64,000 bases of DNA from contig JAZBOL010000118.1 in the NCBI GenBank assembly GCA_036351115.1, positions 1 to 64,000 on the forward strand, in the 5' to 3' direction. This document shows positions 43,899 through 52,796 of this stretch, in pieces. A program made the translations under genes and the position numbers. Under the pieces are notes generated by a model, which was not told the DNA's origin, ran no database searches, and saw only the letters and a list, made by a program, of their open reading frames with translations. This stretch comes from Marinihelvus sp036351115 (GTDB lineage: Bacteria; Pseudomonadota; Gammaproteobacteria; Xanthomonadales; SZUA-36). Each line of letters begins with the position of its first letter. Position 1 is the first letter of the stretch.

Positions 43899-44861
43899 AT
43901 GAACGGACTTTCTCGCTGCATGAACGGGTTGCGCGCCACCCTGATCACCCTCGTCTTCCTGGGACTGACCCTGAACGCCCTCCACGCCCGGGCCGGGGTG
44001 TTCGGCGACGGCGACCCCGCCAACGGGGATGAGGACGACCGGCGCACCCTGAGCCAGGGCGCCTCCTTACCCGGTCTCAGCGAGTGGTACCGGAGTGGCG
44101 GATCCATTTTCTGCGACGGGGCGGTTCGGGGATCGGCGACCATCGTCGACCTGTCGGCCTTCGCGCCCCCGCGGCCGGGTGTGGTGATCGCGACCGCCGC
44201 CCACGTGCTGGTGGATCTGGACACCGGTCTGGCGTGGAATCACTGTGAATACCGGCACCAGGGGCTCGGTGAGTTGCCGGGCTACCAGGCGACCCTCGAG
44301 TTGCACTGGACGCTGGCTGGCCCCTTCGATGCGCGTCTCCCGCCCGGAGATGCGGAAAACGCGGTCAATGACTGGGCCTTCGTGTGGCTCGGAGCATCCT
44401 GGCGCCAGCCCGGTGGTGCACGCGCGCTGGGCCTCGCCGACGTACGGCAGACGGCGGACGGACGAGGCCTGCTCGGTCTGCTCGCCTGGAACCCCGATCT
44501 CGGGCAGCTGGCGCTCGCCAGCGGTTGCCGCGCCGTCCTGTCCCGGCACGAAGACCTGTCCGGGGACGGGCAGGGCGGTCAACTGCTGGATGACTGTGAT
44601 TCGGGCACCGGTTCATCGGGCGGCGGGCTGATCCTCACCCGCGACGGTTCGGCCCGCCTCGTCGGCATCCGGGGTGGGCAGCATTGGGATGGTGGGATCT
44701 GGCCTCCGGAACGCTATCCCGACGGCCCGCCGGCAGGTTCACGCTGGGATCCCAACCGCTTCACGAACTATGCCCGGGCGCTGGACGCCGACATTCTGCA
44801 GCAGGTTCAGCGCTGGTGGCGGACGCTGGGCGCCGCCGGGAGTGCCGAAGTGGCTCCGTGA
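43899..44861 (+). CDS. Secreted trypsin-like serine protease
   Basis: A 320-residue protein with an N-terminal signal peptide (ending near ALHARAG, residue 32). The catalytic triad is visible: His 102 in ATAAHVLVD, Asp 158 in NDWAFVWL and Ser 240 in GTGSSGGGL, the serine motif being GSSGG instead of GDSGG. Possible disulfide Cys are at about 72, 116, 210 and 233. An Asp/Pro-rich 20-residue spacer follows the signal. Two ATG codons (43899 and 43920) could start it; the first is listed. Substrate unknown. No close operon partner. Confidence 0.75.
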   Translation: MNGLSRCMNGLRATLITLVFLGLTLNALHARAGVFGDGDPANGDEDDRRTLSQGASLPGLSEWYRSGGSIFCDGAVRGSATIVDLSAFAPPRPGVVIATAAHVLVDLDTGLAWNHCEYRHQGLGELPGYQATLELHWTLAGPFDARLPPGDAENAVNDWAFVWLGASWRQPGGARALGLADVRQTADGRGLLGLLAWNPDLGQLALASGCRAVLSRHEDLSGDGQGGQLLDDCDSGTGSSGGGLILTRDGSARLVGIRGGQHWDGGIWPPERYPDGPPAGSRWDPNRFTNYARALDADILQQVQRWWRTLGAAGSAEVAP

Positions 44862-45262
44862 AGCAGCATCCGGCCGGATAAACGCTGTCCCAAATTCGGC
44901 TCAACTTTTCGGTCGTCATGCGGTAATCGTGTTAAGCGCGAACAAAAATTCCGCTGAATTGCCTCGATCAGGAAATTTATGTTACATTTATGAAATGTCT
45001 ACCTGTCCGTCTTCCCCTGCACGGACGCGGTCAAGAGTCGCATGACAGGAAGATCCAGGCCCGAGAAACAGGCGATCGGGCCGATGGCGCAGATCAACGA
45101 CTGGTCTGCAACAGAGCCACCCCGCCGGAAGTGGGGGGCATGCAAGCAACCGGATGCCGCATGCCAACACGCTGAACGAAACAGCGCGTTTGCTTCCAGG
45201 AAGGGTGTGCCGGAGACGGTGAACGAATCGCCGCCGTCCGGTAAGCACGAGGGATCTCGATC
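44862..45262 (+). other. Intergenic region with AT-rich patch and stem-loops (no gene seen)
   Basis: A 401-bp stretch with no convincing gene. An AT-rich patch at about 44940-44995 could hold a promoter (TTGCCT 44959-44964, 18 bp, TACATT 44983-44988). Downstream are two perfect short hairpins: GTCCGT/ACGGAC (45005-45026) and GGCATGC/GCATGCC (45137-45165). It could be a long leader of the next gene or a small RNA; the sequence alone does not say. Confidence 0.4.
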
Positions 45263-45781
45263 ATGCTGTTTTATGTCGCACTCACCGTCGCAGGAGTCGT
45301 CGCAGCTGCCGTTATCGTTTGGATTTTCAGATCGGTCATGGTCGCTGGCAAATCCGCTTACCGCAAGGTCACGCCCGGGTCCAGCCGCGGGCAGGTCAAG
45401 CTCGCACGCCTCAATTCCAACCTTGCCGCCACGCCGGCCCCCTGGGGCTGGGGCAACGGCGGTGGGACGCCCGCCGCATCCCGGTATCACCGCGATGCCG
45501 GCGTCGTCAGTCCGTCCAAGTCCAGGACAAAGGACTTTTCCCAGCTCGAGGCCTACGCTCGATCCAATGAGAAGATGAAGCTGGAACGCGACGCGACCTC
45601 TCCGCATGTCGGCTCCGTCCGCAACGTGCTGACGGGCTACGACATGAACCGGAGCACGAAAACCGATACCTCCTGCTGGCCATACCGTGACAATCTCGAA
45701 TCCAATCGGTCTGCCGTGCCGGAAGACCGCCCGACCCTGACGGAGGACGGAGACCGTCCGACCAAGCCCTGGGGCTGGTAA
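45263..45781 (+). CDS. One-TM protein of unknown function with terminal WGW motif
   Basis: A 172-residue protein. One N-terminal membrane helix (about 3-25) ends in a basic cluster (FRSVMVAGKSAYRKV). The rest is hydrophilic, rich in Ser, Arg, Asp and Pro, and low in complexity. A Pro-Trp-Gly-Trp motif occurs twice: at about 60 (APWGWGNGG) and at the very C terminus (KPWGW). The ATG at 45263 has GAGGGA eight bases upstream. It ends 25 bp before a strong terminator, so it forms a single-gene unit behind a long leader. I recognise no family. Confidence 0.6.
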   Translation: MLFYVALTVAGVVAAAVIVWIFRSVMVAGKSAYRKVTPGSSRGQVKLARLNSNLAATPAPWGWGNGGGTPAASRYHRDAGVVSPSKSRTKDFSQLEAYARSNEKMKLERDATSPHVGSVRNVLTGYDMNRSTKTDTSCWPYRDNLESNRSAVPEDRPTLTEDGDRPTKPWGW

Positions 45782-45806
45782 ATCCCACACTGCGACAGCT
45801 TCGAAC

Positions 45807-45831
45807 AGCGCCCCACCCGGGGCGCTTTTTC
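45807..45831 (+). terminator. Rho-independent terminator after the WGW protein gene
   Basis: AGCGCCCC / GGGGCGCT with a 4-nt loop and TTTTT, 25 bp after the stop at 45781. Confidence 0.9.
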
Positions 45832-45840
45832 GTTGGAGCC

Positions 45841-46593
45841 CTAACGTCCGGCCAGGGCCTCGGGAAGCTCGACGTCCTCATTGCCCGGTATCTTGATGTT
45901 CATGGGCATGGCTTCGACGCCCATGACCTCGTTGGCAAAGGGTTGGAGCAGTTCGAGCGCTTCATCCCGGTCGCCCCGCAACCAGGTTGCCACCGCACCG
46001 GGGTCGGCCAGCAACGCCGGGCTCCGGTGGTGACCCACCGAGGTGAGCACGTCATTGGGTTCCACGGTGATGATGGCGACACTGGGCCGGGGAATGCCGT
46101 CCTCACCGCGCGAGAAGCTCGCCAGGCCCGCCATGGCCCAGAAAGGGCGGTCGAGCGGGAAGACGGCCCAGGGCACCTGGGGGTGCACGCGACGGTCGAA
46201 CTCGTAGAACCAGGATACGAACACGACCACCCGGCGGTCCCGGTCCCACGCCTGCATGAAGGTCGGGGCGAAAGGCGCCCCGTCACGGCGGAGGCGGGCG
46301 TTCGCCGTGGAGAGCAGTTTGCCGTCCCGGGTGTAGGGCAGCCGGCCATGGGACCAGTAGGGCAGGTAGGGCCAGACGGCTTCCGTGGGAACATCGAGGT
46401 CACGGTCCGCGTACACGATCGGCAGGCTCTCCCAGATCATGGAGTCCGGCTCGGACTTTCTTCGCAGGCGGGAGGGCGATATGTTGATGCGGCGCTCCGG
46501 GTCCGGCGGCAGGTGCGCCGGGGGCGTCAGGGCGCCGGCCCAGGCGAAAATGTCGCTCCAGGTCAGGTGGGAAACGGAGGCCTTGCCACACAT
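45841..46593 (-). CDS. SRAP family protein (YedK/HMCES-like abasic-site protein)
   Basis: A 250-residue protein starting MCG, so Cys 2 becomes the N-terminal nucleophile after Met removal. Established knowledge: SRAP proteins crosslink covalently to abasic sites in single-stranded DNA. The other active-site residues are present: Asn 98 in TANARLRRDG, Glu 131 in WFYEF and His 188 in GHHRSPALL. The canonical NARSE and H-D-R-M-P blocks are altered (NARLR, H-H-R-S-P), so it is a divergent member. It is divergent from the AddB-like gene, with 55 bp between starts. Confidence 0.82.
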   Translation of the reverse strand: MCGKASVSHLTWSDIFAWAGALTPPAHLPPDPERRINISPSRLRRKSEPDSMIWESLPIVYADRDLDVPTEAVWPYLPYWSHGRLPYTRDGKLLSTANARLRRDGAPFAPTFMQAWDRDRRVVVFVSWFYEFDRRVHPQVPWAVFPLDRPFWAMAGLASFSRGEDGIPRPSVAIITVEPNDVLTSVGHHRSPALLADPGAVATWLRGDRDEALELLQPFANEVMGVEAMPMNIKIPGNEDVELPEALAGR

Positions 46594-46648
46594 GGCCGCA
46601 GTGTAGCAGGCAGCCGGTTCTCAGTTTTTGATAGGACGACGCCCTACC

Positions 46649-49447
46649 ATGACCGCATCGTCAAAGGGACATCGAACGTTGCCACAAGCCAGCTCACCCG
46701 ATCGACCCCATCCGCCGCTGACACTCGTGCCCAACACGGTCTCGCAGCGGCTTCTCTGGGCGGAATTCGCCAGCGATCACCCGGGCGCCGGTGCCTTTCG
46801 CGCGCCGGCGGTCGAGGTCCTTTCCCTCTTCGCTGAACGGCTGCTCGAAACCAGCCGGCTGCTGGAGGGGCAGGCCGCCCACCCCGTACCGGAGCGCTTT
46901 CTCCAGTTGACCCTGTGGGAGAAGGCCATCGCCGAAGTCGACGATGCGCCCCGCAATCCGAGCGATCTGGCTTCCGTGGCGCGCGAGGCGATGGAAGCGG
47001 AACGGCTGCTCATGCACTGGTCGTCCAACCCCCGGGGAGCGCTCGATGGGGGCGGACTCGATCTTGGCGACGCCTTCGGACGCTGGCGGCTCGGCGCCAG
47101 AAAGGCGATGAAGCGACAGGGATGGATTTCCGCGCCGGAGCAGCTGTTGCTGCTGACGGAGCGGCTGGAACAAACCAGGAATCAGGAGGCTGCCGGGGAA
47201 GACGGCTTTCCCGTGCGCTTGCCGGCGCGTATCGAACTGCGGGGATTTCCGGAGCTGACCCGCCTCGAATCACGATTCCTGGCCGCTCTCGAGCGCCTCG
47301 GCGTCGACATCGTGGATCAGATGTCCACCCTCGCGCCGGGAGCGCTTCCGCGCCCCGCGATTTCCCGGCATCGCTATGCGACGGTCGAGGACGAGTGGCG
47401 GGGTGCCGCCGCCTGGGCCCGGGAGCAGCTGGAGCAGGGCGCGGGTCGGGTCGCGGTGGCGGCTCCGGGGCTGGCGGCAATTTCCGGGCCGCTGGAACGC
47501 GTTTTCCGGCAGGAATGTCACCCGGAATCGATCCTTACCGGAAACCTGTCGGACCCCAGCCGGTTTCACGTGAACGGGGGAAGAAGCGCGCTCGGGCACC
47601 CCCTGGTGCGGACGGCGCTGATCCTGCTGGAGCTCTCGGTGGCCGGTCTTCGCGCGAGCCAGCCCTTCGACACGATCAGCCGCTTTCTGCTGGCGCCGGC
47701 CTGGGCCGCGGCAAGGCTCGAGCAGGGTGCGCGAGCCCGCCTCGAACTGTCGCTGCGGGAGGCCCAGCGGGCCCGGCTAACGCTGGCGGAAGTCGGAGAG
47801 CGCGCCCGGAGCGAAGCGTGCCCGGATCTCCTTCGCCTGATCGCACGACTGCCCACGGCCGCCGAGCTGTCCGCATCGAGTTCGGCCCGGCGATTCCATG
47901 CCTGGCTTGAACACTGGGGCTGGCCGGGCCCCGTCGGCAACGGCCCCGAGGTCCGACATCTCGTCGAGGCCGTTCGCGGGGCGCTCGAGGCCCTGGATTT
48001 CGGCGGCGTGGATAACGACCGGCGGGCCCTGGCGCTGCTGCGCCGTCAATTGCTCGAACGGCGGTTGCCTGCCGTGGGCGGCCCCCTGTCACCGATCCAG
48101 GTGCTCGACGTGAGCGATCTGCCCGGCAAACACTTCGACGCGGTCCGCGTGATCGGCGTCCATGCGGACTCCTGGCCGCCGCCGGCCCGGCTGAACCGGC
48201 TCCTTCCCCTGGCCATCGCCCGGGAATTGCCGCGCTCCAGTTCAACGAGCCAACGCGCCTACAGCGAAGCGCTGCAACGTGGCGTGCTGGCCAGCAGCGA
48301 CCAGGTGGAATTCAGTCGCGCCGTGTTCGTCGACGGCGTGCCGACATCGCCCAGCGCCCTGCTGGAGTCGATTCTGGATGACGCAGACATGCCGGAGGCG
48401 CCCGTGGCCGAGGGCGCGGAAGTCCCCGACGGCGCCAACGGCCGGCGTGAGCCCCCCGGGCGACTCGCCCGCGCAGTGTGGCCCGGCCTTGGGAGCGAAT
48501 CCGCCCGGGATCGCGATCGGCTGGAAATCATTCCCCGCGCGCCGGCGCCGGCCTTGCCGGCGGACGTTCGGCGCCTGCCCCGGGTGGTCAAGGTGCTCGA
48601 TCACCAGTCGGCCTCCCCCTGGGCGGCATTCCTCGTCCACCGGTTGGGGGTGTCGTTCCCGGCGCAGCCCAGCGCGTTTCCGGGCCCGGCGGAACTCGGC
48701 AATCTCGTACACGACGCCCTGGAAGCCTTGTACCGCCCGGTGCTGGGAAGCGGTTCCGGTCCCGGCGCGGAATCGATTCCCGCAGCGGTGGACGAAGCCC
48801 TGCGACGTGGGCAGAGCGCCTGGAAGGCGCATCCTGCGGGAACGGCCCTCGAAGCCGTGGAGCGGCAGCGCCTGGATTCACTGCTGCGCGAGTGGCTCGA
48901 ATTCGAGTCGCGCCTCGCCTGGCCCAATCCCCGGGAGCTCGAGGCCCGGCGCGAGGCGGTTTTTGCTGGTTTCGAGCTGTCCGTGCGTATGGATCGGCTC
49001 GATCGCCTCGACGATGGCGCCCTGATCCTCGATTACAAGACCGGCGCGGCGCGAACACCGGCCTGGGCACACGATCGCCCGACGGAGATGCAGCTGCCCC
49101 TCTACGCGGTGCTCATGGCCGATGCCGGTGCCAGTCCCTCGGGTATCGGCCTCCTGACCGTGCGGCGGCACGACATGAAGCAGACGCTCTGGACCGGCAA
49201 TCCGAACGTCAAGGCGGCAGGCCTTCGCTCGGGGATCGTCACCATGGGTGAGGGCAGGGCGCCGTTCGCGTCCTGGGAGGACGCCCTGGCGCATTGGCGC
49301 CGGGCCATGGTCTCACTGCTGGAGGAATTCCGGGCGGGAGACGCTTCGTGCGTCGTTCACCACCCTCGCGCACTGGACTACCTCGGTTTGGAGCTCCTGT
49401 TGCCGCCCGGTGAGGACGCCGAAGAAGCGGAGGAGGCTCATGACTGA
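46649..49447 (+). CDS. AddB-like nuclease subunit (probable DNA repair protein)
   Basis: A 932-residue protein. It resembles the AddB-related 'probable DNA repair protein' family of about 900 residues. The C-terminal PD-(D/E)xK nuclease core is visible as MDRLDRLDDGALILDYKTG-type sequence (about 785-798) plus MQLPLYAVLM. The N-terminal region is helicase-like without a Walker A (starts LTLVPNTVSQRLLWAEF). The usual AddB iron-sulfur cysteines are missing: the site that often reads CPF has SPWAAFL. The ATG at 46649 gives the better start. It overlaps the AddA-like gene by 8 nt, so the two act as one complex. Confidence 0.8.
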   Translation: MTASSKGHRTLPQASSPDRPHPPLTLVPNTVSQRLLWAEFASDHPGAGAFRAPAVEVLSLFAERLLETSRLLEGQAAHPVPERFLQLTLWEKAIAEVDDAPRNPSDLASVAREAMEAERLLMHWSSNPRGALDGGGLDLGDAFGRWRLGARKAMKRQGWISAPEQLLLLTERLEQTRNQEAAGEDGFPVRLPARIELRGFPELTRLESRFLAALERLGVDIVDQMSTLAPGALPRPAISRHRYATVEDEWRGAAAWAREQLEQGAGRVAVAAPGLAAISGPLERVFRQECHPESILTGNLSDPSRFHVNGGRSALGHPLVRTALILLELSVAGLRASQPFDTISRFLLAPAWAAARLEQGARARLELSLREAQRARLTLAEVGERARSEACPDLLRLIARLPTAAELSASSSARRFHAWLEHWGWPGPVGNGPEVRHLVEAVRGALEALDFGGVDNDRRALALLRRQLLERRLPAVGGPLSPIQVLDVSDLPGKHFDAVRVIGVHADSWPPPARLNRLLPLAIARELPRSSSTSQRAYSEALQRGVLASSDQVEFSRAVFVDGVPTSPSALLESILDDADMPEAPVAEGAEVPDGANGRREPPGRLARAVWPGLGSESARDRDRLEIIPRAPAPALPADVRRLPRVVKVLDHQSASPWAAFLVHRLGVSFPAQPSAFPGPAELGNLVHDALEALYRPVLGSGSGPGAESIPAAVDEALRRGQSAWKAHPAGTALEAVERQRLDSLLREWLEFESRLAWPNPRELEARREAVFAGFELSVRMDRLDRLDDGALILDYKTGAARTPAWAHDRPTEMQLPLYAVLMADAGASPSGIGLLTVRRHDMKQTLWTGNPNVKAAGLRSGIVTMGEGRAPFASWEDALAHWRRAMVSLLEEFRAGDASCVVHHPRALDYLGLELLLPPGEDAEEAEEAHD

Positions 49448-52400
49448 CTCACGACAACCGCGTGATGAGGAGGTACGGAAGCGGGTCATCGAACCTGACC
49501 GTTCCTTCGCCGTGCAGGCCCCCGCCGGGTCGGGCAAGACTGAATTGCTCAGCCGCCGGTTCCTGCGCCTGCTCGCCGTGGTGGAAAAGCCCCAGCAGGT
49601 CCTGGCCATTACCTTCACCCGCAAGGCCACCCGGGAGATGCTGGACCGGGTGCTGGACCGGCTGCGCTCCGCACGCCTCGGCGTGGAGCCTGCCGAAGCC
49701 CATGAACGGGCGGCCTTCGAACTGGCCAGGGCCGTTCTCGACCAGGACCAGCGATTCGACTGGGGCCTCCTCGAAGATCCGGCGCAGCTCCAGATCCACA
49801 CGATCGACGGTTTCTGCGCCCGGCTCGCCATGCGCGCGCCGGACCAGCCATTGGCCGTCTCCAACCTCCTGGTCGCCGAGTACCCCGAACCGGCCTATCG
49901 CGAGGCCGCGCGTCGGGCGCTGGAGGCGGCGGCCGGAGCGCCAGCCGCCAGCCCGGTCCGCGAGGCCTTCGAGGCCTTGCTCCTGCGTGAGCGCGGCAAC
50001 GCCAACGCCCTCGAAACCCTGCTGGCGGACATGCTGCCCCGGCGCGACCAGTGGCTGGGTGACGTGAATCGAACGGAGGATCTCGGGCGCGCCCTGATGG
50101 CCGAACGCCAGCAGGTCGAGCTGGCGGCGCTCGAAGGGGCGCTCGGCGCCGACCGGCTGGCCGAGGCCAGCGAGGCGGTCTACCGGCTGGCGCAGCTTGC
50201 CGAAAGCGGTTCGGTAGCAGACGAAGTGATCCGCGCCTGGGAATCCCTGGGCCCTGGTGCCTCACCCGCCACGATCGCCGAGGCCTGCTGGCGTACGCTG
50301 GAGCCGCTGGGTACGGCCTCCCGGGACCTCATGAGCCCCCGGAGCATCAACAGCAAGGTCTTTCCGGGTGCGGCGTCCGGGCGAAGCCCCTGGGTTGACG
50401 GGCTCAAGGACGTCGTTGATGGCTGGTATCAATCGGAGCAGGCGAAAGCGGCCTACAAGCGTTTCGTGCAGACGCCGCCGCTGGATCTCGTGCCGGGCAA
50501 CGCGACACTGCTGAAACAGCTGCGGGAATTACTCAGGTTGGCCTGCGACAGGTTGGAGGTCACGTTCGCCGATCGCGGGCTGTGCGACTTTCAGCACGTG
50601 GCACAGCAGGCGGTGACGGCCCTGGGGGACGAACTGGCGCCCAGCGAGGCGCTTCTGATCGAGGACGGCCGCCTGGCGCACGTGCTCATCGACGAATTCC
50701 AGGATACGTCACAACTCCAGTACGACCTGGTGCGCAAGCTCGTCTCCGGCTGGACGCCGGGCGACGGCAGAACCCTGTTCCTGGTCGGTGACCCCATGCA
50801 GTCGATCTATGGCTTCCGCAAGGCCAATGTCGGCCTGTTCCGGACGGTCATGGAAGAGGCGCGCCTCGGCGACGTGCCCCTGGAACCCCGCCGCCTGGAA
50901 GTGAACTTTCGCTCGACCCGGCCGGTGATCGAGGACGTCAACCGGACCTGCGCCCGGTTGTTTCAGGCCAGCTCCGAGGCCTCGCCGGGCCACGTGGCAT
51001 ACCAGGCGGTCGAGGCGTTTCGGGGTGAGGGCGGCGAGGTGACGACCCGCGCGTTCCTGGCGGGCGAGTCCATGGAACTGGCCCGCCGGGCGGAAGCCCG
51101 GTGGATCGCGGAGGATATCGCGTCCCTCGACCGCGATCCGGAAATCCAGACCGTCGGCGTGCTGGCCCGGACCCGTGCACAGCTTGAACCCGTCGCCCGT
51201 GCCCTGATGGAGCGGGGCATTCCCTTCGAGGCCGTCGAGGTGACGTCCCTTCACCAGCGACCGCGCGTACTCGAGCTGCTGACCCTGACCCGGGCCTTTC
51301 TGCACCCGGGGGACCGGGTCGCCTGGGTCGCGCTGCTCGTCGCGCCGTGGTGCGCGCTCCAGCCCGGTGAGCTGCTGGCGCTGCTCGGGGACAGGAATAG
51401 CGCCGACGTGCTGGTCCGTTGCGAAGATGCAGAGCGGCTTGCACACCTGTCGCCGGCGTCGCGAGAGCGGGTCAGTGCCCTGGCCGAAATCCTGCGTTGC
51501 GACGAGAGACGGGCGGGTTTACGTCCCCTGGCGGAACGCGTCGAGGCCGCCTGGGTCGCCCTCGGCGGGCCCCGGCTGGTCTCCTCGCCGGAGGAGCTCG
51601 AGGATGTGGAACGCTTCCTCGCCCTTTTGTCCCGGCTCGACGAGGAAATGCCCGAGGACCTGCTGGCCGAACTGGAGCGGCGGCTTCCCAAGCTGTTCGC
51701 CGCATCGCGTTCCGCGCCGGTCAAGCTCATGACCATTCACAAGGCAAAAGGCCTCGAGTTCGACGCCGTCTACCTGCCGGCGCTGCAGGCACGGCCCCGC
51801 CAGGGCGATCGGAGCCTGTTCCGGCAGTTCGAGATGCGCGTGCAGGGAGACGAGCATGCCAGCCTGCTGGCGCCGGTACAGGCGAGCGGTGAACGGCTGC
51901 CCTCGGGCTATGACTACCTGGGCCTGCTCGAGCGGGACGCGCAGACCAGCGAAGCCCAGCGGCTGCTCTACGTGGCCATGACCCGGGCCCGCCGCCTGCT
52001 GCGTCTCTCCGCCGTGGTGCGGGCGAAAAAGGATGGCGGCCTGGCCCGCGAGGCCGGGTCCTTCCTGACGCTGCTGCATGAGCGCTTCGAGCCGTTGCTG
52101 CCGGAAGCGCAGCCGGCGCCGGACATCGAGATGCAGGCGCCCGAACCCTGGCCCCTGTTTCGCCTGCAGCGGGCCGACCCGGCCTTGCCCATCGTCAATG
52201 GCGACGATGACTCCCCAGGCGAGGAAGGCGCGGAGAACGCGGCGCTGGGGGATAGCTGGCCCGCACGGGACCGCCTGGCCCTGGGAGAAGCCCTTCATCA
52301 CTGGTTCGAGATCATTCACGACGACTGGCGTGACCATGGGGGCGAACGCTGGCAGGGTGAATGGTTCGAGGATTACGCGCCGGCGCTCCGTTCGAGCCTG

Positions 52401-52796
52401 CGGCGTGCCGGCGCCGCCGAGGCTGACCTGGACTGCCTCCAGGAGCAACTCGTGGGTCTGCTCCGCGAGCGGCTCGCCGACCCGGACTTCCTGGCCATGC
52501 TGAGTCCGGAAAACAAACTCGACTCCCGGGCCGAAGCCGAATACCTGGTACCGGAAGGAGACCGACTGAAGCGACGGATCATCGACCGCCTGTATCGCGA
52601 TGCCGAGGGGCAGTGGCACATCGTGGACTACAAGACCGGCAGCGACAGCCCGGCCACGCGGGAATCCTGGTCCGGCCAGCTCGCAGGCTACCGGGCGGCG
52701 GTCGAGGCCGCAGAAGAGGGTCAGGTGGTGGAGGCGTCCATCCTCACCGCCGAGGACGGGCGCTTCATCGATCCGGCGGGCGCCCGCAGTACGTGA
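49440..52796 (+). CDS. AddA-like UvrD-family helicase-nuclease
   Basis: A 1118-residue SF1A helicase with C-terminal nuclease. Helicase motifs: QAPAGSGKTELLSRR (Walker A, about 26-40), LIDEFQDTSQ (about 415-424), GDPMQSIYGFRKA, MTIHKAKGLEFD (about 763-774) and YVAMTRARRLL (about 843-853). The nuclease active site HIVDYKTG is at about 1059-1066. With the preceding subunit it should process double-strand DNA ends for recombination, replacing RecBCD. The ATG at 49440 starts 8 nt before the upstream stop. The last 76 bp overlap the convergent rsmC gene. Confidence 0.87.
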   Translation: MTDSRQPRDEEVRKRVIEPDRSFAVQAPAGSGKTELLSRRFLRLLAVVEKPQQVLAITFTRKATREMLDRVLDRLRSARLGVEPAEAHERAAFELARAVLDQDQRFDWGLLEDPAQLQIHTIDGFCARLAMRAPDQPLAVSNLLVAEYPEPAYREAARRALEAAAGAPAASPVREAFEALLLRERGNANALETLLADMLPRRDQWLGDVNRTEDLGRALMAERQQVELAALEGALGADRLAEASEAVYRLAQLAESGSVADEVIRAWESLGPGASPATIAEACWRTLEPLGTASRDLMSPRSINSKVFPGAASGRSPWVDGLKDVVDGWYQSEQAKAAYKRFVQTPPLDLVPGNATLLKQLRELLRLACDRLEVTFADRGLCDFQHVAQQAVTALGDELAPSEALLIEDGRLAHVLIDEFQDTSQLQYDLVRKLVSGWTPGDGRTLFLVGDPMQSIYGFRKANVGLFRTVMEEARLGDVPLEPRRLEVNFRSTRPVIEDVNRTCARLFQASSEASPGHVAYQAVEAFRGEGGEVTTRAFLAGESMELARRAEARWIAEDIASLDRDPEIQTVGVLARTRAQLEPVARALMERGIPFEAVEVTSLHQRPRVLELLTLTRAFLHPGDRVAWVALLVAPWCALQPGELLALLGDRNSADVLVRCEDAERLAHLSPASRERVSALAEILRCDERRAGLRPLAERVEAAWVALGGPRLVSSPEELEDVERFLALLSRLDEEMPEDLLAELERRLPKLFAASRSAPVKLMTIHKAKGLEFDAVYLPALQARPRQGDRSLFRQFEMRVQGDEHASLLAPVQASGERLPSGYDYLGLLERDAQTSEAQRLLYVAMTRARRLLRLSAVVRAKKDGGLAREAGSFLTLLHERFEPLLPEAQPAPDIEMQAPEPWPLFRLQRADPALPIVNGDDDSPGEEGAENAALGDSWPARDRLALGEALHHWFEIIHDDWRDHGGERWQGEWFEDYAPALRSSLRRAGAAEADLDCLQEQLVGLLRERLADPDFLAMLSPENKLDSRAEAEYLVPEGDRLKRRIIDRLYRDAEGQWHIVDYKTGSDSPATRESWSGQLAGYRAAVEAAEEGQVVEASILTAEDGRFIDPAGARST

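Noticed and set aside
45042..45578. An open frame overlapping the start of the one-TM protein gene
   Set aside because: It has no ribosome site and no domain, and overlaps a better gene in another frame.
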